Positions 8,670 to 19,800 of a DNA stretch of 64,000 nt are shown here, in pieces. Positions within the stretch are counted from its first letter, which is position 1, and every line of letters starts with the position of its first letter. The stretch lies in NCBI RefSeq assembly GCF_000422425.1, contig NZ_AULT01000027.1:1-64000 (forward strand), written 5' to 3'. Under the pieces are notes generated by a model. It saw nothing but the letters and a program-made list of their open reading frames with translations, was not told where the DNA came from and did not search any database. This stretch comes from Oceanospirillum beijerinckii DSM 7166 (GTDB lineage Bacteria > Pseudomonadota > Gammaproteobacteria > Pseudomonadales > Halomonadaceae). A program made the translations under genes and the position numbers.

Positions 8670-9899
8670 TTAACCACCAAAGTCATCAAGCAGGATATTT
8701 TCACGCTCTACACCCAGATTCAGCAGCATTTGAATAACCGCTGCGTTCATCATAGGTGGTCCACACATGTAGTACTCACAATCTTCAGGCGCATCGTGGT
8801 CCTTCAGATAGTTTTCACACAGTACGTTGTGAATAAAGCCAGTGTAACCGTCCCAGTTGTCCTCAGGCAGAGGATCAGACAGGGCCAGATGCCACTTGAA
8901 GTTATCATTCTCTTCCTGCAGTTGATCAAACTCTTCTACATAGAAGGCTTCACGCATAGAACGTGCGCCATACCAGAAGGAGATCTTACGCTTGGAATTC
9001 AGACGCTTCAGCTGATCGAAAATATGGGAACGCATAGGCGCCATACCCGCACCACCACCGACAAACACCATCTCGTTATCGGTATCACGGGCGAAGAACT
9101 CACCAAATGGACCCGATACAGTGATCTTGTCGCCTGGCTTCAGGCTGAATACGTAAGAAGACATCTGACCTGGAGGCAGATCATCACGACCCGGAGGTGG
9201 TGAAGCGATACGGATATTGAACTTAACAATACCTTTCTCTTCAGGGTAGTTCGCCATGGAGTATGCACGGATGATCGGCTCATCAACCTTGGATACATAC
9301 TTCCAGATATCGAACTTATCCCAATCCGGGTGATACTCTTCACCGATATCGAAGTCTTTATAGTGCACTTCGTGTGGTGGTACTTCCAGCTGAACGTAAC
9401 CACCGGCACGGAAGTCAACGTTTTCACCTTCAGGCAGACGCAGGGTCAGCTCTTTAATGAAGGTCGCTACGTTGTCGTTAGACTCAACCGTACACTCCCA
9501 CTTCTTCACACCGAAGACGTCAGCTTCTACTTCAATTTCCATGTCCTGTTTTACAGGAACCTGGCAAGACAGACGCCAGCCTTCTTTCTTCTCACCCATA
9601 GTGAAGTGAGACTCTTCCGTTGGCAGGATAGAACCACCACCTTCGGAAACGATACATTTACACTGGGCACAAGAACCACCACCACCACATGCGGATGACA
9701 GGAAGATATTGTTTGCGGCCAGGGTCTGAAGCAGCTTACCACCCGCAGGGGTGGTGATTTTCTGCTCACCGTTAATGGTTACAGTGACATCGCCACTGTT
9801 AACCAGCTTGCTGCGTGCAGCCAGAATCACCAGTACCAGAGATACTACTACAATGGTGAACATAACTACGCCCAGCACAATAAGTTGTGAATCAACCAT
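8670..9899 (-). CDS. nqrF: Na+-translocating NADH:quinone reductase subunit F (NADH-oxidising)
   Basis: 409 residues. One N-terminal membrane helix (6-28), then a ferredoxin domain with Cys71, Cys77, Cys80 and Cys112 for the 2Fe-2S cluster, then a ferredoxin-NADP reductase-like module with FAD motif RAYSMAN (211-217) and NADH-binding [11 protein letters not shown] (281-291) and CGPPMM near the end. It takes electrons from NADH and passes them into the complex. Sixth gene of the operon; AGG lies upstream of the ATG. Length and motifs match the family. Confidence 0.97.
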   Translation of the reverse strand: MVDSQLIVLGVVMFTIVVVSLVLVILAARSKLVNSGDVTVTINGEQKITTPAGGKLLQTLAANNIFLSSACGGGGSCAQCKCIVSEGGGSILPTEESHFTMGEKKEGWRLSCQVPVKQDMEIEVEADVFGVKKWECTVESNDNVATFIKELTLRLPEGENVDFRAGGYVQLEVPPHEVHYKDFDIGEEYHPDWDKFDIWKYVSKVDEPIIRAYSMANYPEEKGIVKFNIRIASPPPGRDDLPPGQMSSYVFSLKPGDKITVSGPFGEFFARDTDNEMVFVGGGAGMAPMRSHIFDQLKRLNSKRKISFWYGARSMREAFYVEEFDQLQEENDNFKWHLALSDPLPEDNWDGYTGFIHNVLCENYLKDHDAPEDCEYYMCGPPMMNAAVIQMLLNLGVERENILLDDFGG

Positions 9900-9938
9900 G
9901 TTCTGAACCTTTTTGTTCTAAGTTTCCGTCAACTGCGA

Positions 9939-10559
9939 TTACAGCTGTACGCCTGAGAAGGACATAAAGCCCAGTGACATCAGACCTACAGTTACGAAAG
10001 TGATACCCAGACCTTCCAGACCTTTAGGCACATCACTGTACTTCAGTTTTTCACGGATACCTGCCAGCGCAACAATCGCCAGCGCCCAACCGATACCAGC
10101 ACCAGCACCGTATACCACAGACTCTGCGAAGTTGTAGTCACGCTCTGCCATAAACAGAGACGCACCCAGAATCGCACAGTTCACAGTAATCAGCGGCAGG
10201 AATACACCCAACGCGTTATAGAGTGCAGGTACAAACTTATCGAGGAACATCTCCAGGATCTGTACCATCGCCGCGATTACGCCGATGTAACTCAGATAAC
10301 CCAGGAAGCTCAGATCGATTGACTCAGCACCTTCCATACCCGTCCAGACCAGTGCGCCTTCACGCAGCAGGTTGTTATAGATCAGGTTGTTTACCGGCAC
10401 GGTAATCACCAGTACTACAACAACCGCAATCCCCAGGCCCAGAGCCGCTTCGATCTTCTTCGAAACTGCCAGGAAGGTACACATACCCAGGAAGAAAGCC
10501 AGGGCCATGTTTTCAACAAATACCGCCTTAACCAGAAGGCTTAAGTAGTATTCAAACAT
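9939..10559 (-). CDS. nqrE: Na+-NQR subunit E
   Basis: 206 residues, about six membrane helices. Conserved Cys27 (FFLGMCTF) and Cys128 (ITVNCAI) pair with two cysteines of NqrD to hold the intramembrane iron centre. The ATG shares one base with the nqrD stop (TAATG). The loop around residues 66-82 ([15 protein letters not shown]) seems slightly longer than I recall for Vibrio NqrE. Confidence 0.96.
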   Translation of the reverse strand: MFEYYLSLLVKAVFVENMALAFFLGMCTFLAVSKKIEAALGLGIAVVVVLVITVPVNNLIYNNLLREGALVWTGMEGAESIDLSFLGYLSYIGVIAAMVQILEMFLDKFVPALYNALGVFLPLITVNCAILGASLFMAERDYNFAESVVYGAGAGIGWALAIVALAGIREKLKYSDVPKGLEGLGITFVTVGLMSLGFMSFSGVQL

Positions 10560-11224
10560 TATACGGCCTCCTTAGCCTGAGTGTTTGGACAGATCTTGAA
10601 CTCTGCCGATTCATTCTGCGCAGGCTGATAAGTACGGATCAGCCAGATAAAGCCCGCAATAATGAAGAATGCAGATGGAGGCAGCAGCATCATACCGTTT
10701 GGTAAATACCAGCCACCGTCATTCACTTTTTCCAGCAACTGGATGCCGAACAGGCTACCAGAACCAAACAGCTCACGAATGAAACCAACAAACAGCAGAA
10801 CTACAGTGTAGCCCAGACCGTTACCGATACCATCGATGAAGCTCATGGTCGGGCCATTTTTCATAGCGTAAGCTTCAGCACGACCCATTACGATACAGTT
10901 GGTAATAATCAGACCGACAAATACCGACAGCTGCTTACTGGTTTCATAAGCAAACGCTTTCAGTAGCTGATCCACTACGATTACCAGAGAGGCAATAATA
11001 GTCATCTGTACGATAATACGGATACTGTTCGGGATATGAGCACGAATCATAGAGATAAACATGCTCGAGAACGCCGTAACCAAGGATACGGCCACCCCCA
11101 TTACCACTGCAGTTGACAGGTTAGTTGTTACCGCCAGAGCAGAACAAATACCCAGAATCTGCAGTGCAATCGGGTTATTAGCGAAAATAGGGCTCGTTAG
11201 AATACCCTTTGGAGTATCAGCCAT
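10559..11224 (-). CDS. nqrD: Na+-NQR subunit D
   Basis: 221 residues, about six membrane helices, inverted-topology relative of NqrE. Cys27 (LGICSAL) and Cys110 (IITNCIVMG) are the partners of the NqrE cysteines. Overlaps nqrE by one base and lies two bases after nqrC, as expected for a tightly coupled operon. Confidence 0.96.
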   Translation of the reverse strand: MADTPKGILTSPIFANNPIALQILGICSALAVTTNLSTAVVMGVAVSLVTAFSSMFISMIRAHIPNSIRIIVQMTIIASLVIVVDQLLKAFAYETSKQLSVFVGLIITNCIVMGRAEAYAMKNGPTMSFIDGIGNGLGYTVVLLFVGFIRELFGSGSLFGIQLLEKVNDGGWYLPNGMMLLPPSAFFIIAGFIWLIRTYQPAQNESAEFKICPNTQAKEAV

Positions 11225-11226
11225 CT

Positions 11227-12006
11227 TTATACTCCTTCCTTACGAATTTTGCTTAGGTAAGGACCAAAGCCCTCACTACCTACCCAGTACTGAACCAGGT
11301 TGCTCACACCACGGCTGGTCAGAGTTGCACCGGACAGACCGTCAACTTTGTACTCAGCGCCGGCAGATGCAGGATCAACCGAGCCTTTAATTACATGAAG
11401 CTCTGGATTCATGCTGCCTTCAGCAAACACTTTCTTGCCAGGCCACAGTGCTTTCCACTTGGGGTTGTCTACTTCACCACCCAGACCCGGAGTTTCCGCG
11501 TGCTGGTAGAAGCCTAAACCGATCACAGTGTTAGCATCAGACTCAAGAGCCAAGAAGCCATGCAGGGTAGACCACAGGCCGTAACCACGTACAGGCAGGA
11601 TGATGCGATCCAGTTTGCCTTCTTTTTCTACCAGGTAGACAGTGGCAAACTGCTCACGACGCTTAATACCGGCAATATCTTCACTGTTAGACAGTGCTTT
11701 AGACATCGCTGGATCTTTAGCCGCTTTCAGCTGATCGTAAGAGTTAGCATTAACCTCAGTAGTGTATTCGCCAGTATTCAGGTCGATTACACGGGGTTTG
11801 ATCTGGGCAAACAGCTCATCAACACTCTTGCCCGGTTCTAACAGACCTGCAGCCGCCAGAATATTGGTCTTACGGTCCAGATCCTTGTTTGCAGCCTGCT
11901 GAGACTTCAGTGCAACCGCTGCGCCGGAAACAATCACGGAGCAGACGATACACAGCAGCAGAGCTACCGTTAGCGTCTTTTTGATGGAATCATTGCTACT
12001 AGACAT
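11227..12006 (-). CDS. nqrC: Na+-NQR subunit C (covalent FMN)
   Basis: 259 residues with one N-terminal membrane helix (11-33) and a periplasmic FMN-binding domain. The flavinylation motif is SGATLT at 225-230; the threonine of SGAT (Thr228) is the expected FMN attachment site, modified by ApbE encoded in the same operon. The gene overlaps nqrB by eight bases. Confidence 0.96.
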   Translation of the reverse strand: MSSSNDSIKKTLTVALLLCIVCSVIVSGAAVALKSQQAANKDLDRKTNILAAAGLLEPGKSVDELFAQIKPRVIDLNTGEYTTEVNANSYDQLKAAKDPAMSKALSNSEDIAGIKRREQFATVYLVEKEGKLDRIILPVRGYGLWSTLHGFLALESDANTVIGLGFYQHAETPGLGGEVDNPKWKALWPGKKVFAEGSMNPELHVIKGSVDPASAGAEYKVDGLSGATLTSRGVSNLVQYWVGSEGFGPYLSKIRKEGV

Positions 12007-13201
12007 TGCGCATCATTCTCCGTTTGATGTTGGCTTGAACCACGAAGTGGTCAATAAACGGTGAAAACAGGTTAGCAAACAGAATAGCCAGCATAATGCC
12101 TTCAGGGAATGCTGGGTTGATCACACGGATCATCACAGTCATTACACCGATCAGTGCACCAAACCAGAACTTACCGGTGTTGGTCATAGAGGCAGAGACT
12201 GGATCCGTTGCCATGAAGAACATACCGAAAGCGACACCACCCAGGGTCAGGTGCCAGTACCAAGGCATGGCAAACATTGGGTTAGTCTCAGAACCGATCA
12301 TGTTCAGTAGAGTACTCATGGCGAACAAGCCAATCAGTACACCTGCAACGATACGCCAGGAAGCAATACGGGTTGCCAGCAGGAAGCCACCGCCGATCAT
12401 AATCGCCAGTGTAGAGGTCTCACCCATGGAGCCCGGCATTACACCCAGGAAGGAATCCCACCAGGTCAGAGTCTCAGTCAGACCCGCCATGCCGTCAGCC
12501 GCAGCAACACCCAGTGCAGTGGCACCGGTGTAACCGTCTACCGCAGTCCATACTGCATCACCAGAGATTTGCGCTGGGTATGCGAAGTACAGGAAGGCAC
12601 GACCTGCCAGAGCAGGGTTAAGGAAGTTCTTACCGGTACCGCCAAAGATCTCTTTAGCAACCACAACACCGAAGCTGATGCCCAGTGCAACTTGCCACAG
12701 AGGAATGGTTGGCGGTAGAGTCAGTGCGAACAGAATCGAGGTAACAAAGAAACCTTCGTTCACTTCGTGACCGCGCTTCATCGCGAACAGTACTTCCCAG
12801 AAACCACCCACAATAAAGGTGACCGCATAAACCGGCAGGAAGTACATCGCACCGTGGACCATATTGTCCCACAGGCTGGAAGGATCATAGCTTGAGAAAG
12901 CGGCGATAAACGCGTGACGCCAACCTTCTGCATCCACCATACCGGCTTCAGCCATTGCCATGTTCGCGTGGTAGCCCACATTCCACATACCAAAGAACAT
13001 GGCAGGGAAAGTACACATCCACACAGTAATCATCATACGCTTCAGATCCGCACCGTCACGCACGTGAGCCGTGGTTTTAGCGGTGTGGTTTGGCGCATAA
13101 AAGATGGTGTCCACAGCTTCGTACAAGGCGTACCAGTTTTCGTACTTACCGCCTTTGTGGAAGTGTGGCTCCATGCTGTCAAGCATCTGACGCAGACCCA
13201 T
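11999..13201 (-). CDS. nqrB: Na+-NQR subunit B (covalent FMN, riboflavin, Na+ channel)
   Basis: 400 residues, about ten membrane helices. The FMN attachment motif is DGYTGATAL (222-230), with Thr228 as the likely modified residue. NqrB carries electron flow to ubiquinone and forms much of the sodium path. The ATG overlaps the stop of nqrA at 13201-13203. Length and conserved segments ([22 protein letters not shown]) match the family. Confidence 0.97.
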   Translation of the reverse strand: MGLRQMLDSMEPHFHKGGKYENWYALYEAVDTIFYAPNHTAKTTAHVRDGADLKRMMITVWMCTFPAMFFGMWNVGYHANMAMAEAGMVDAEGWRHAFIAAFSSYDPSSLWDNMVHGAMYFLPVYAVTFIVGGFWEVLFAMKRGHEVNEGFFVTSILFALTLPPTIPLWQVALGISFGVVVAKEIFGGTGKNFLNPALAGRAFLYFAYPAQISGDAVWTAVDGYTGATALGVAAADGMAGLTETLTWWDSFLGVMPGSMGETSTLAIMIGGGFLLATRIASWRIVAGVLIGLFAMSTLLNMIGSETNPMFAMPWYWHLTLGGVAFGMFFMATDPVSASMTNTGKFWFGALIGVMTVMIRVINPAFPEGIMLAILFANLFSPFIDHFVVQANIKRRMMRNV

Positions 13202-14553
13202 TAGTAACCCTCCTTCACGATATTGGTCAGGTTGTTACGTAGGATAGGACCGTACTCGTACTTACCTGGACATACGTAAGTACACAGAGCCAGATCTTCT
13301 TCGGCCAGCTCCAGACAACCCAGTTGCATTGCACTTTCGATATCACCCACAACCAGCGCACGCAGCAGCTGAGTTGGCAGGATATCCAGTGGCATAACAC
13401 GCTCGTAAGAACCAACCGGTACCATGGCACGCTCGGAACCGTTGGTATTAGTTGTTGGCGCGTAATTGGTCAAACCCAACAGCTTGGATACGTAGATGTT
13501 CAGCATGGAGTGCTTGTTCTTACCAGGAGACATCCAACCCATGAACTCACGGTGGTTGCCTTCTTTCAGTACACTCACCTGGGTATCGTAACGACCCAGG
13601 AAGGAGAAAGCGCCTTCCGCCGTACGACCACCAAAGACTGAACCAGAGATCAGACGTACACTGGAGCGCTCGGTCACTTCACCGGAAGACAGATCTTCCA
13701 GGCTGGCACCGACACGGGTTCTCACCAGACGTGGATTTTTCGCTTCTGGACCAGCCAGAGCAACCACACGGTCAACGTTCAGTTCACCGTTCTGGAACAG
13801 AGAGCCTACGGCTACAACGTCCTGATAACCTATGGTCCAAACGGTCTTGGAGATGCTAACCGGATCCAGGTGGTGAATATGAGTGCCCGCCAGACCCGCT
13901 GGGTGTGGACCTTCAAACTCTTCTACCACAACAGAACCACCGGCCTGTGCTGGAATAGAAGCACCACCCGCTTTACAGACAAATACTTTGCCGTCAGTCA
14001 GCTTAGCCAGTACTTCCAGGCCTGCCTGAAAATCACTCTCCTGACCTTGCAGAATGACTGCAGGATCAGCCGCCAGCGGATTAGTATCCATTGCGGTTAC
14101 AAAGATAGATTTAGGAGTTGAGCCCGGTGCAGGTACACGGCTAAAAGGACGTGTACGCAGTGCGGTCCACAGGCCTGATTCGATCAGGTTTTCCTGAACC
14201 TTGTCACGATCCAGTGCAGCCAGCTCGTGCTGACCGTACTTGGCAAACTGAACCTTCTCTTCCTGGTCAGCTACCTTGATCACAACAGACTGCAAAACAC
14301 GACGCTCACCACGGTTAACGGCGATTACCTCACCGGCCGCTGGCGCTGTGTATTTTACACCTGGGGTCTTTTTATCGCTGAAGAGCTCTTGACCTAGTTT
14401 AACCTGGTCGCCGACACGCACTGCCATAGTAGGCTTCATACCTACATAGTCAGGGCCAACCACGGCAACCGAGCGCACAGGCTTAGCATTGTCAATGCTT
14501 TGCTTTGGCGCCCCGGCTAAAGGTAGATCAAGGCCACGTTTGATTGTAATCAT
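13201..14553 (-). CDS. nqrA: Na+-NQR subunit A
   Basis: 450 residues, soluble cytoplasmic subunit linked to quinone binding. The start [14 protein letters not shown] and segments such as [32 protein letters not shown] and [23 protein letters not shown] identify it. First gene of nqrABCDEF-apbE-nqrM, which is transcribed leftward from a promoter about 165 bp upstream. The complete set, with its flavinylation and iron-insertion helpers, indicates a functional sodium pump. Confidence 0.97.
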   Translation of the reverse strand: MITIKRGLDLPLAGAPKQSIDNAKPVRSVAVVGPDYVGMKPTMAVRVGDQVKLGQELFSDKKTPGVKYTAPAAGEVIAVNRGERRVLQSVVIKVADQEEKVQFAKYGQHELAALDRDKVQENLIESGLWTALRTRPFSRVPAPGSTPKSIFVTAMDTNPLAADPAVILQGQESDFQAGLEVLAKLTDGKVFVCKAGGASIPAQAGGSVVVEEFEGPHPAGLAGTHIHHLDPVSISKTVWTIGYQDVVAVGSLFQNGELNVDRVVALAGPEAKNPRLVRTRVGASLEDLSSGEVTERSSVRLISGSVFGGRTAEGAFSFLGRYDTQVSVLKEGNHREFMGWMSPGKNKHSMLNIYVSKLLGLTNYAPTTNTNGSERAMVPVGSYERVMPLDILPTQLLRALVVGDIESAMQLGCLELAEEDLALCTYVCPGKYEYGPILRNNLTNIVKEGY

Positions 14554-14715
14554 ACGTCTCGCCCAATCACTTAGTTATTATTTAGAAAATAAAACGAAAT
14601 CCAACTCATGACGCAGTGCGCCACAAGCCAAAAAATCTTTTGCCACAGCCTTTTTGAAACTGTTTTTCGCGCATCCTGAGCCTGCCCACCCGGATCGCTC
14701 CCCAAAATCGCACAT

Positions 14716-14744
14716 ATTATAAAGACCTGATTACGGCATTGCCA
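14716..14744 (-). promoter_or_regulatory. Sigma-70-type promoter of the nqr operon
   Basis: On the minus strand: -35 TGGCAA (14739-14744), 17-base spacer, perfect -10 TATAAT (14716-14721). The predicted start is near 14709, giving a leader of about 155 bases to the nqrA ATG. The -35 is weak, which may mean an activator is needed. Confidence 0.6.
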
Positions 14745-14883
14745 CTGACTACCGAGACATTTTGCCGCACTTATCAGCATGAAAAATAATCACCTGGCAT
14801 TTAAGGGAATAAAATGGGGCTATCTTCTGAGAAAATCTGATATATCTCAAAAAAGTCTTAACTTTTTGCAAATAAAAAAAATT

Positions 14884-14918
14884 ATAAAAAAAGCCCACAT
14901 GACAAGCATATGGGCTTT
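14884..14918 (-). terminator. Rho-independent terminator of the GAPDH gene
   Basis: Minus-strand hairpin AAAGCCCA/TGGGCTTT (14911-14918 and 14890-14897) with a 13-base loop, followed by seven U and more A/T-rich sequence. It lies about 120 bases after the GAPDH stop and before the nqr promoter, insulating the two units. Confidence 0.8.
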
Positions 14919-15035
14919 ATACAATCAGATTGCGCTCAGATCACTTACGCGAACGTCTTAGAGACAAATCGCTAATGCCTAACAGGCCTGCAAAAAATAC
15001 CTGAAAGACATTAAGTAAAACGCTAAATATTCAGA

Positions 15036-16481
15036 TTAACGCGCAGGAAAGTGCTGAAACTGAACATTAGAAATCTGTTGCAAAATACGAACAACCTGAC
15101 AGCTGTAACCAAACTCGTTGTCATACCACACGTACAGAACAGCTTGCTTACCACTAACGATAGTCGCTTCACCATCGACGATACCCGCATGACGGTTACC
15201 CACGAAATCAGAAGAAACCACTTCAGGGGAACGCACGTAATCAATCTGCTTCTGCAGGCCAGAATGCAGAGATGTGTCACGCAGGTAATCGTTAATCTCT
15301 TCTACCGTCGTCTCTTTTTCCAGCGTCAGATTCAGGATCGCCATGGAAACGTTTGGCGTAGGAACACGGATCGCGTTACCCGTCAGCTTACCTTTCAGAG
15401 AAGGCAGCGCTTTAGCTGCTGCAGAAGCTGCACCCGTCTCAGTGATCACCATGTTCAGCGGCGCTGCACGACCACGACGTTTCGCTTTATGGAAGTTGTC
15501 GATCAGGTTCTGGTCGTTGGTGAACGCGTGAACGGTTTCAACGTGACCGTGTACCACACCGTACTTATCTTCAACCGCTTTCAGTACTGGTACGATAGCG
15601 TTGGTTGTACAAGATGCAGCAGACAGGATCTTGTCATCATCGCTGATGATATCACTATTGATACCGTGAACGATGTTTTTCAGATCGCCTTTACCCGGTG
15701 CTGTCAGCAGTACACGGGATGCACCATTACAAGCCAGGTGCTGACTCAGACCTGCTTCATCACGCCACATACCCGTGTTATCCACAACGATAGCGTCGTT
15801 GATACCGTAAGTAGTGTAGTCCACTTCAGCCGGGGAGTTTGCGTAGATCATCTGAACGTAGTTACCGTTGATGATCAGTGCTTTTGCATCTTCATCAACA
15901 GCAATAGTGCCCTGGAAAGAACCGTGTACAGAGTCACGACGCAGCAGGCTGGCACGCTTCTGCAGATCACCTTCTTTACCACCACGTACAACGATAGCAC
16001 GCAGACGCAGCTTGTTACCGCCACCGGCTTTCTCAACCAGGATACGGGCCAGCAGACGACCAATACGACCGAAACCGTACAGCACAACGTCTTTATAACC
16101 GTCATCAGCACCGTCCTGGTGTTGATCAACAGCGCCTTCCAGCTCTTTGCGCAGGAAGGCTTCCAGATCACCACCTTCTGCTTTGAACTTAACAGCCAGC
16201 TTGCCGATATCAACGTGAGCAGGACCCAGGTTCAGACGAGCCATAGTCTCCAGAATAGGGTGAGTGTCTCGTACAGACAGCTCAGTGCCTTCTACCTGAC
16301 GTACAAAGCGGTGATCCTTCATAATGCGAATCACAGACTGATTCACCATGGCACGGCCATACAATGACGTTACAACATTGTTTTTACGATACAGCTGACC
16401 AATCAGCGGAATCATTGCCTCTGCCAGAGCTTCACGCTCCTGCCAATCCTGGAAACAGTTATCAAGTACTTCTTGACTCAC
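15036..16481 (-). CDS. Glyceraldehyde-3-phosphate dehydrogenase, long N-terminally extended type
   Basis: 481 residues instead of about 335. Residues 1-130 are an extension (DNCFQDWQEREALAEAMIPL...) of the type seen in the second GAPDH of Pseudomonas; the NAD(P)-binding YGFGRIGRLLARI begins at about residue 134 and the catalytic cysteine lies in SCTTN (Cys291). The C-terminal WYDNEFGYSCQV is normal. Family knowledge suggests a gluconeogenic or NADP-linked role, but cofactor choice cannot be read reliably here. The GTG at 16481 is preferred over the GTG at 16493 because GAGG lies six bases before it. Divergent from mfd, next to the nqr operon, as in pseudomonads. Confidence 0.9.
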   Translation of the reverse strand: MSQEVLDNCFQDWQEREALAEAMIPLIGQLYRKNNVVTSLYGRAMVNQSVIRIMKDHRFVRQVEGTELSVRDTHPILETMARLNLGPAHVDIGKLAVKFKAEGGDLEAFLRKELEGAVDQHQDGADDGYKDVVLYGFGRIGRLLARILVEKAGGGNKLRLRAIVVRGGKEGDLQKRASLLRRDSVHGSFQGTIAVDEDAKALIINGNYVQMIYANSPAEVDYTTYGINDAIVVDNTGMWRDEAGLSQHLACNGASRVLLTAPGKGDLKNIVHGINSDIISDDDKILSAASCTTNAIVPVLKAVEDKYGVVHGHVETVHAFTNDQNLIDNFHKAKRRGRAAPLNMVITETGAASAAAKALPSLKGKLTGNAIRVPTPNVSMAILNLTLEKETTVEEINDYLRDTSLHSGLQKQIDYVRSPEVVSSDFVGNRHAGIVDGEATIVSGKQAVLYVWYDNEFGYSCQVVRILQQISNVQFQHFPAR

Positions 16482-16867
16482 GGGCGGCCTCACTAAAAAT
16501 AAATAATCTCAACCGAAAATGCGGGCGTATTATGAGAGCAGATGCACCAAGAGGCAAATTTTAAGCAACATTTTGCTGCCAAAGTCTATTTTATCTAACA
16601 AAATATCCGAAAAATCGCACTAATTTAGCTCTCTCTCATTCCAATAAATGCACAACAAAAGTCATGCACGCGCTATAACCCGGCTAAAGTCCATAATGCC
16701 TGACAATGATCCAAAATACCTGACCGATAACCAGGAAATAGTGTGATTGAGTGTAGATCAACTTTTGATTTACGCTTTATTTCATTAAGCCAGAGCTTTA
16801 CATTAATCCTGCGCCCCTTAGACTTACGCCTGATTTTTTGTTTTTACAGGCAGCAACGGACAGGCAT
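16482..16867. other. 386-bp divergent region between the GAPDH gene and mfd
   Basis: No gene was found. It contains the GAPDH promoter (16529-16557) and, on the other side, the mfd promoter, for which no convincing box pair was found. Two similar stretches (TGCCTGACAATGATCCAAAA and TACCTGACCGATAACCAGGA at about 16698-16737) may be a weak repeat. No operator was recognised. Confidence 0.45.
16529..16557 (-). promoter_or_regulatory. Sigma-70-type promoter of the GAPDH gene
   Basis: Minus strand -35 TTGCCT (16552-16557), 17-base spacer, -10 CATAAT (16529-16534). The transcription start would be near 16522, about 40 bases before the GTG start codon. Confidence 0.55.
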
Positions 16868-19800
16868 ATGCAACTGCAGCTACAAAGCCAATCAATTCCG
16901 GTTAAACAGGGCGACATCCGCCATTGGGGCAATCTGCCCGGCAGTGCTCAGGCCCTGCTTATCAGTCAACTGACACAACAGCACTCAGGCCTGCTGTTTG
17001 TGGTGACCCACTCGCAGAATGAAGCTGAGCAACTCACGGAGCTTCTGGAATTTTTTCTGGATGCCAGCTGCCCAGTGTTGCGTATGCCAGACTGGGAAAC
17101 CCTGCCCTACGACGCCTTCTCACCCCATCAGGATATTATCTCTGAGCGTCTGAAGGTGCTGTTTAAGCTGCCACAGCTAAAAAAAGGTATTCTGGTGGCC
17201 CCTGCATCCACCCTGATGCAGCGCCTGGCACCGGAAAGCTATATCAGTGGTTTTACTTTCCTACTGGAAACGGAACAAAAGTTTGATGCCCAGGCCATGA
17301 GCCGACAGTTGGAACAGGCCGGTTATCACTGCGTTGAGAATGTATACACTCACGGCGAATATGCGGTTCGCGGTTCCATTATGGACCTGTTCCCCATGGG
17401 GGCAGACAAGCCGATTCGCATCGATCTGTTTGATGATGAGATCGATACCCTGCGCACCTTTGACCCTGAAACTCAACGCTCGGAAGACAAGATCGACAAT
17501 ATCCGTATTCTGCCCGCTCAGGAGTATCCACTGGATAAAAACGGTATCGATCACTTCCGCATCAACTTCCAGGATCAATTTGATATCGACTTTCGCCAGT
17601 GCCCGCTTTATCAGGATGTTTCTAAAGGCATTCCCTCTCCGGGACTTGAATACTATCTGCCGCTGTTTTTTGATCAAACTGCAGACATCTTCAGCTATCT
17701 ACCAGAAAACACCCTGTTAATCGCCAGCAGCGAACTGGAGATCTCAGCACAGAATTTCTGGGATGAGATTGAACGCCGTTACGAAGATCGTCGTTACGAT
17801 ATTCAGCGCCCGATTCTGGCACCGCGCCAGCTGTTCCTGCCCGTTGACGAGCTATTTGGTCGCCTGAAAGGCTTCCCGCGCATCCAATTGCACCAGGACA
17901 TTGTTGATGAAGACAAAGCAGGCCGTATCAATCTGCCGTTTACCACGCCTGAAGCCTTACCTGTAGATGCCAAACAGAGTCAACCCCTGGCTAAATTACA
18001 GCAACATCTGAAAAATAGCAGTGATCGCATTCTATTTTGCGCAGAGTCCGCCGGTCGCCGCGAAGCACTGTTAGAACTGCTGGCGCGTATCGAAGTCCGC
18101 CCACAAACGTGTGATAGCTGGCAGGCGTTTGCTCAGTCTGATACCGAGCTGGCGATTACTGTCGCCCCTCTGCTGGAAGGCATTCACTGTCCAGATGCCA
18201 AAGTCGAGCTGATCAGTGAAAGCCAGCTGTTTGGTCAACGTGTATTCCAGAGTCGTCGCCGCCAAAAAGCCACCGATATTGGCGAATATACCGTTCGCAG
18301 CCTGACAGAACTACAGGAAGGTGCACCTGTGGTGCACATTGATCACGGCGTGGGTCGTTACCTCGGCCTGCAGGTAATCGAGGTGGATCAGCAAAAAGCG
18401 GAATTCCTGACCCTGGAATATGCCGATGGTGCGAAGCTTTATGTCCCCGTTAGCGCCCTGCACCTGATCTCCCGCTATTCCGGCGCCGGTGATGATAACG
18501 CGCCACTGCATAAACTGGGCTCTGATCAGTGGGATAAAGCCAAACGTAAAACAGCAGAGAAAATTCGCGATACCGCCGCCGAGCTGCTGGATATCTACGC
18601 CCGCCGTGCCGCCAGAAAAGGCTTTAGCCATGACATTCCAGATCAGTCCTATGAGGCCTTCGTAGCCGGTTTCCCCTTTGAGGAAACCCCTGATCAGATG
18701 GCCTCTATTAACGCTGTCATTCAGGATATGACCTCGGGCCAGCCTATGGATCGCGTGGTATGCGGCGATGTCGGTTTCGGCAAAACCGAAGTGGCAATGC
18801 GAGCCACCTTTATTGCCGTACAAAGCGGAAAACAGGTGGCTATTCTGGTGCCTACCACGCTACTGGCTCAGCAACACTTTGAAAACTTTCGTGATCGTTT
18901 TGCCGATTGGCCAGTACAAGTGGAAGTACTGTCACGTTTTAAATCCGCCAAAGAGCAGAAAGCCGTTCTGGAAAAACTGGAAAACGGTCAGGTGGATATC
19001 ATTATCGGCACCCACAAGCTGCTGCAAAAGGATATGAGCTTCGATAATCTCGGTCTGTTGATTATCGATGAGGAGCACCGCTTCGGTGTCGGTCAAAAAG
19101 AGAAACTAAAATCCTTACGTTCAGAGATTGATATTCTCACCATGACCGCCACACCGATTCCCCGTACGCTCAATATGGCGATGTCCGGTATTCGTGATTT
19201 GTCGATTATCGCCACACCACCGGCCAAGCGCCTATCGGTAAAAACCTTTGTCCGACCATTTGATAAGGCCACCATTAAAGAAGCGATTCTGCGGGAGATT
19301 CTCCGTGGTGGTCAGCTCTATTTCCTACATAATGACCTAAAGACCATCGAAAACACTGCAGAAGATATACGTGTGCTGGTACCAGAAGCACGAGTCGGCG
19401 TTGCCCATGGTCAGATGCCAGAGCGCCAGCTGGAGCAGCTGATGTCTGATTTCTACCACAAACGCTTTAATGTACTGGTGTGCTCCACCATTATTGAAAC
19501 CGGTATCGATATCCCCAGTGCCAATACCATTATTATTGAACGGGCCGATAAGTTTGGTCTGGCTCAGCTGCACCAGCTGCGTGGTCGTGTTGGTCGCTCA
19601 CACCATCAGGCTTATGCTTATCTGCTGACACCGGAAGGTAAAAAGCTCACCAAAGACGCCGAAAAGCGTCTGGAGGCGATCTCTCAAGCGGAAGATCTGG
19701 GCGCAGGTTTTACCCTTGCCACCCACGATATGGAGATCCGTGGTGCCGGTGAACTGCTGGGTGAAGGCCAGAGCGGTCAGATGGAGCAGGTGGGTTACAG

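Larger units (their letters stand above)
14554..15035. other. 482-bp intergenic region: gap terminator and nqr promoter with long leader
   Basis: No gene was found. From right to left it carries the terminator of the upstream GAPDH gene (14884-14918), then the nqr promoter (14716-14744), then a leader of about 155 bases before nqrA with a GC-rich start and AT-rich end. No known riboswitch was recognised in the leader. Confidence 0.6.

Noticed and set aside
15051-16367. 438-codon open frame on the plus strand opposite the GAPDH gene
   Set aside because: Its product is Thr/Arg/Val-rich with no family likeness and lies fully antisense to a clear gene; the codon bias of the real gene leaves the opposite frame open.
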